DNA from: Gammaproteobacteria bacterium
Lineage (GTDB): Bacteria; Pseudomonadota; Gammaproteobacteria; Enterobacterales; Alteromonadaceae
Direction: 5' to 3'
Assembly: GCA_018826295.1 (NCBI GenBank)
Contig: JAHJZX010000028.1
Location: 29,648 to 93,647 of the forward strand
DNA: 64,000 bases
This document shows positions 63,177 through 64,000 of this stretch, one piece after another; position 1 is the first letter of the stretch; each line of letters starts with the position of its first letter. The position numbers and the translations under genes were made by a program. Under the pieces are notes generated by a model, which saw only the letters and a program-made list of their open reading frames with translations, did not search any database and was not told where the DNA came from.

Positions 63177-63939
63177 TACGCCTCTGGTATTAAAAATGGG
63201 CGGCCGTCTGTTGCAGGACGACAGCGCGCTGGATGCTTTACTGGCGGTTTGTGCCGAATTAAAACAGCAGTACCCGTTGGTGCTGGTGCATGGCGGCGGT
63301 GATCAGGTTGACCAGTGGCTGGGCAAATTTGGTTTTCATACTGAAAAACTCGATGGCCAGCGTATTTCACCGGCTGAGCAAATGCCGGTAATCGCCGGAG
63401 CCTTAGCTGGCGCAGTAAATGCGCATATGGTCGCCCGGGCAGCCTTACAAAATTTAAAACCGGTCGGTTTGACTTTGTCTGCCGGTAACAGTTGCCGGTT
63501 TGAACTGAATACTAAGCTGGGTGCGGTTGGTGTGGCTAAACCGCAAGACAGCAGCTTATTACAAAATTTACTGTCTGGCGGTTTTACACCGGTATTCAGC
63601 TCCATTGGTCATGGCGAACACGGCCAGTTATTAAATGTAAATGCCGATTTAGCTGCCGCAGCGATCTGCCAGCTGGTACAGGGCCAACTGGTGTTGCTGA
63701 CCGACGTACCGGGCATTTTAGACGGTGAAGGTAAGCTTATCAGTGAGCTTAACAGCCAACAAGCCGCAGCATTGGTCACACAGGGCGTGATTAAAGGCGG
63801 CATGAAAGTAAAACTGGATGCTGCTTTAGACACCGCTCAGGCGCTGCGACGAAGTATTACCGTCGCGGGCTGGCAACACCCGCAAGATTTGTTAAATCTG
63901 ATGCGACAGCAAGCAGTAGGCACGCGCATCGTCTGTTAG
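63169..63939 (+). CDS. argB: Acetylglutamate kinase ArgB
   Basis: A 256-residue amino-acid kinase with VLKMGGRLLQD, LVLVHGGGDQVDQWL, LNVNADLAAAAICQLV, LTDVPGILDGEGKLI and IKGGMKVKLDAAL. The length is that of the short, Escherichia coli-like, arginine-insensitive type. Overlaps argC. A possible argF begins 44 bases downstream. Confidence 0.95.
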   Translation: MNNTPLVLKMGGRLLQDDSALDALLAVCAELKQQYPLVLVHGGGDQVDQWLGKFGFHTEKLDGQRISPAEQMPVIAGALAGAVNAHMVARAALQNLKPVGLTLSAGNSCRFELNTKLGAVGVAKPQDSSLLQNLLSGGFTPVFSSIGHGEHGQLLNVNADLAAAAICQLVQGQLVLLTDVPGILDGEGKLISELNSQQAAALVTQGVIKGGMKVKLDAALDTAQALRRSITVAGWQHPQDLLNLMRQQAVGTRIVC

Positions 63940-63982
63940 TCCCTTAAACAAGGATGCCGCACTGGCGGCAGGTCGATCGAAA

Positions 63983-64000
63983 ATGAGTAAACTGAACCAA
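63983..64000 (+). CDS. Start of next arginine gene (probable argF), cut by window end
   Basis: Six codons (MSKLNQ) begin at ATG 63983, 44 bases after argB. In related genomes argF follows argB, and ornithine carbamoyltransferases there begin in a similar way. Too little sequence to be sure; the ribosome site is weak. Confidence 0.4.

Overview
The window reads as chromosomal DNA of a free-living, respiring gammaproteobacterium of the Alteromonadales-like group close to Rheinheimera, Alishewanella or Arsukibacterium. This is an inference from gene order and protein style: the rsmD / ftsY-ftsE-ftsX-rpoH block, metJ facing metB-metL-metF, argC-argB, cydA-cydB-cydX-cydD-cydC, a three-gene pnt transhydrogenase, very Gln-rich proteins, large Reg_prop/Y_Y_Y sensors and a PEP-CTERM surface protein. 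No rRNA, tRNA, CRISPR array, prophage or insertion sequence was recognised. Coding density is high and almost everything is intact; only the two window edges cut genes (a DEAD/DEAH helicase on the left, a probable argF on the right).

Layout. 1-5.1 kb: partial helicase and a giant propeller sensor histidine kinase. 5.3-7.0 kb: glnK-amtB with a sigma-54-like promoter, followed by a terminator and a MITE-like element with 18-bp perfect inverted ends. 7.4-8.1 kb: orphan PEP-CTERM (exosortase substrate) gene. 8.3-14.4 kb: cytochrome bd operon including the 37-codon cydX. 14.6-16.8 kb: RpiR-type regulator divergent from anmK (cell-wall recycling). 16.8-18.9 kb: EF-hand protein and three unknown proteins, at least two of them membrane proteins. 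19.1-21.1 kb: LysE exporter with a MocR regulator. 21.1-24.1 kb: propeller diguanylate cyclase. 24.2-27.1 kb: pntAA-pntAB-pntB. 27.2-29.7 kb: dusC, a 51-codon DUF2256 gene, an HDOD gene and an unknown acidic protein. 29.8-32.3 kb: M48 protease with LemA. 32.5-36.1 kb: glpE-glpG, a FliL-like gene, ubiC-ubiA and a DUF192 gene. 36.1-41.5 kb: CusA/CusB copper-silver efflux genes, a Cys/His-rich periplasmic protein and a 2OG-Fe(II) oxygenase. 41.6-43.7 kb: ECF sigma factor, anti-sigma and periplasmic coiled-coil protein. 43.8-47.0 kb: two lipoproteins, a REC-HD-GYP regulator and a DUF2721 protein. 47.2-49.1 kb: Gln-rich coiled-coil protein with YjaG. 49.1-53.7 kb: rsmD, ftsY-ftsE-ftsX, rpoH. 53.8-58.9 kb: methionine regulon. 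59.0-62.0 kb: second propeller diguanylate cyclase. 62.1 kb to the end: arginine biosynthesis.

Regulatory DNA is unusually readable. A perfect CIRCE element (the HrcA operator) lies just upstream of rpoH, suggesting that the sigma-32 gene is under HrcA control. Two ArgR boxes with exact 21-bp centre spacing precede argC. MetJ 8-mers flank a good promoter before metB. The sigma-54-like site precedes glnK-amtB. Signalling genes are dense: three Reg_prop/Y_Y_Y sensors, two of them GGDEF enzymes with intact I-sites, one HD-GYP phosphodiesterase and one HDOD protein. The least explained items are the MITE-like repeat, the Gln-rich coil, the ECF module and the CIRCE-rpoH arrangement.
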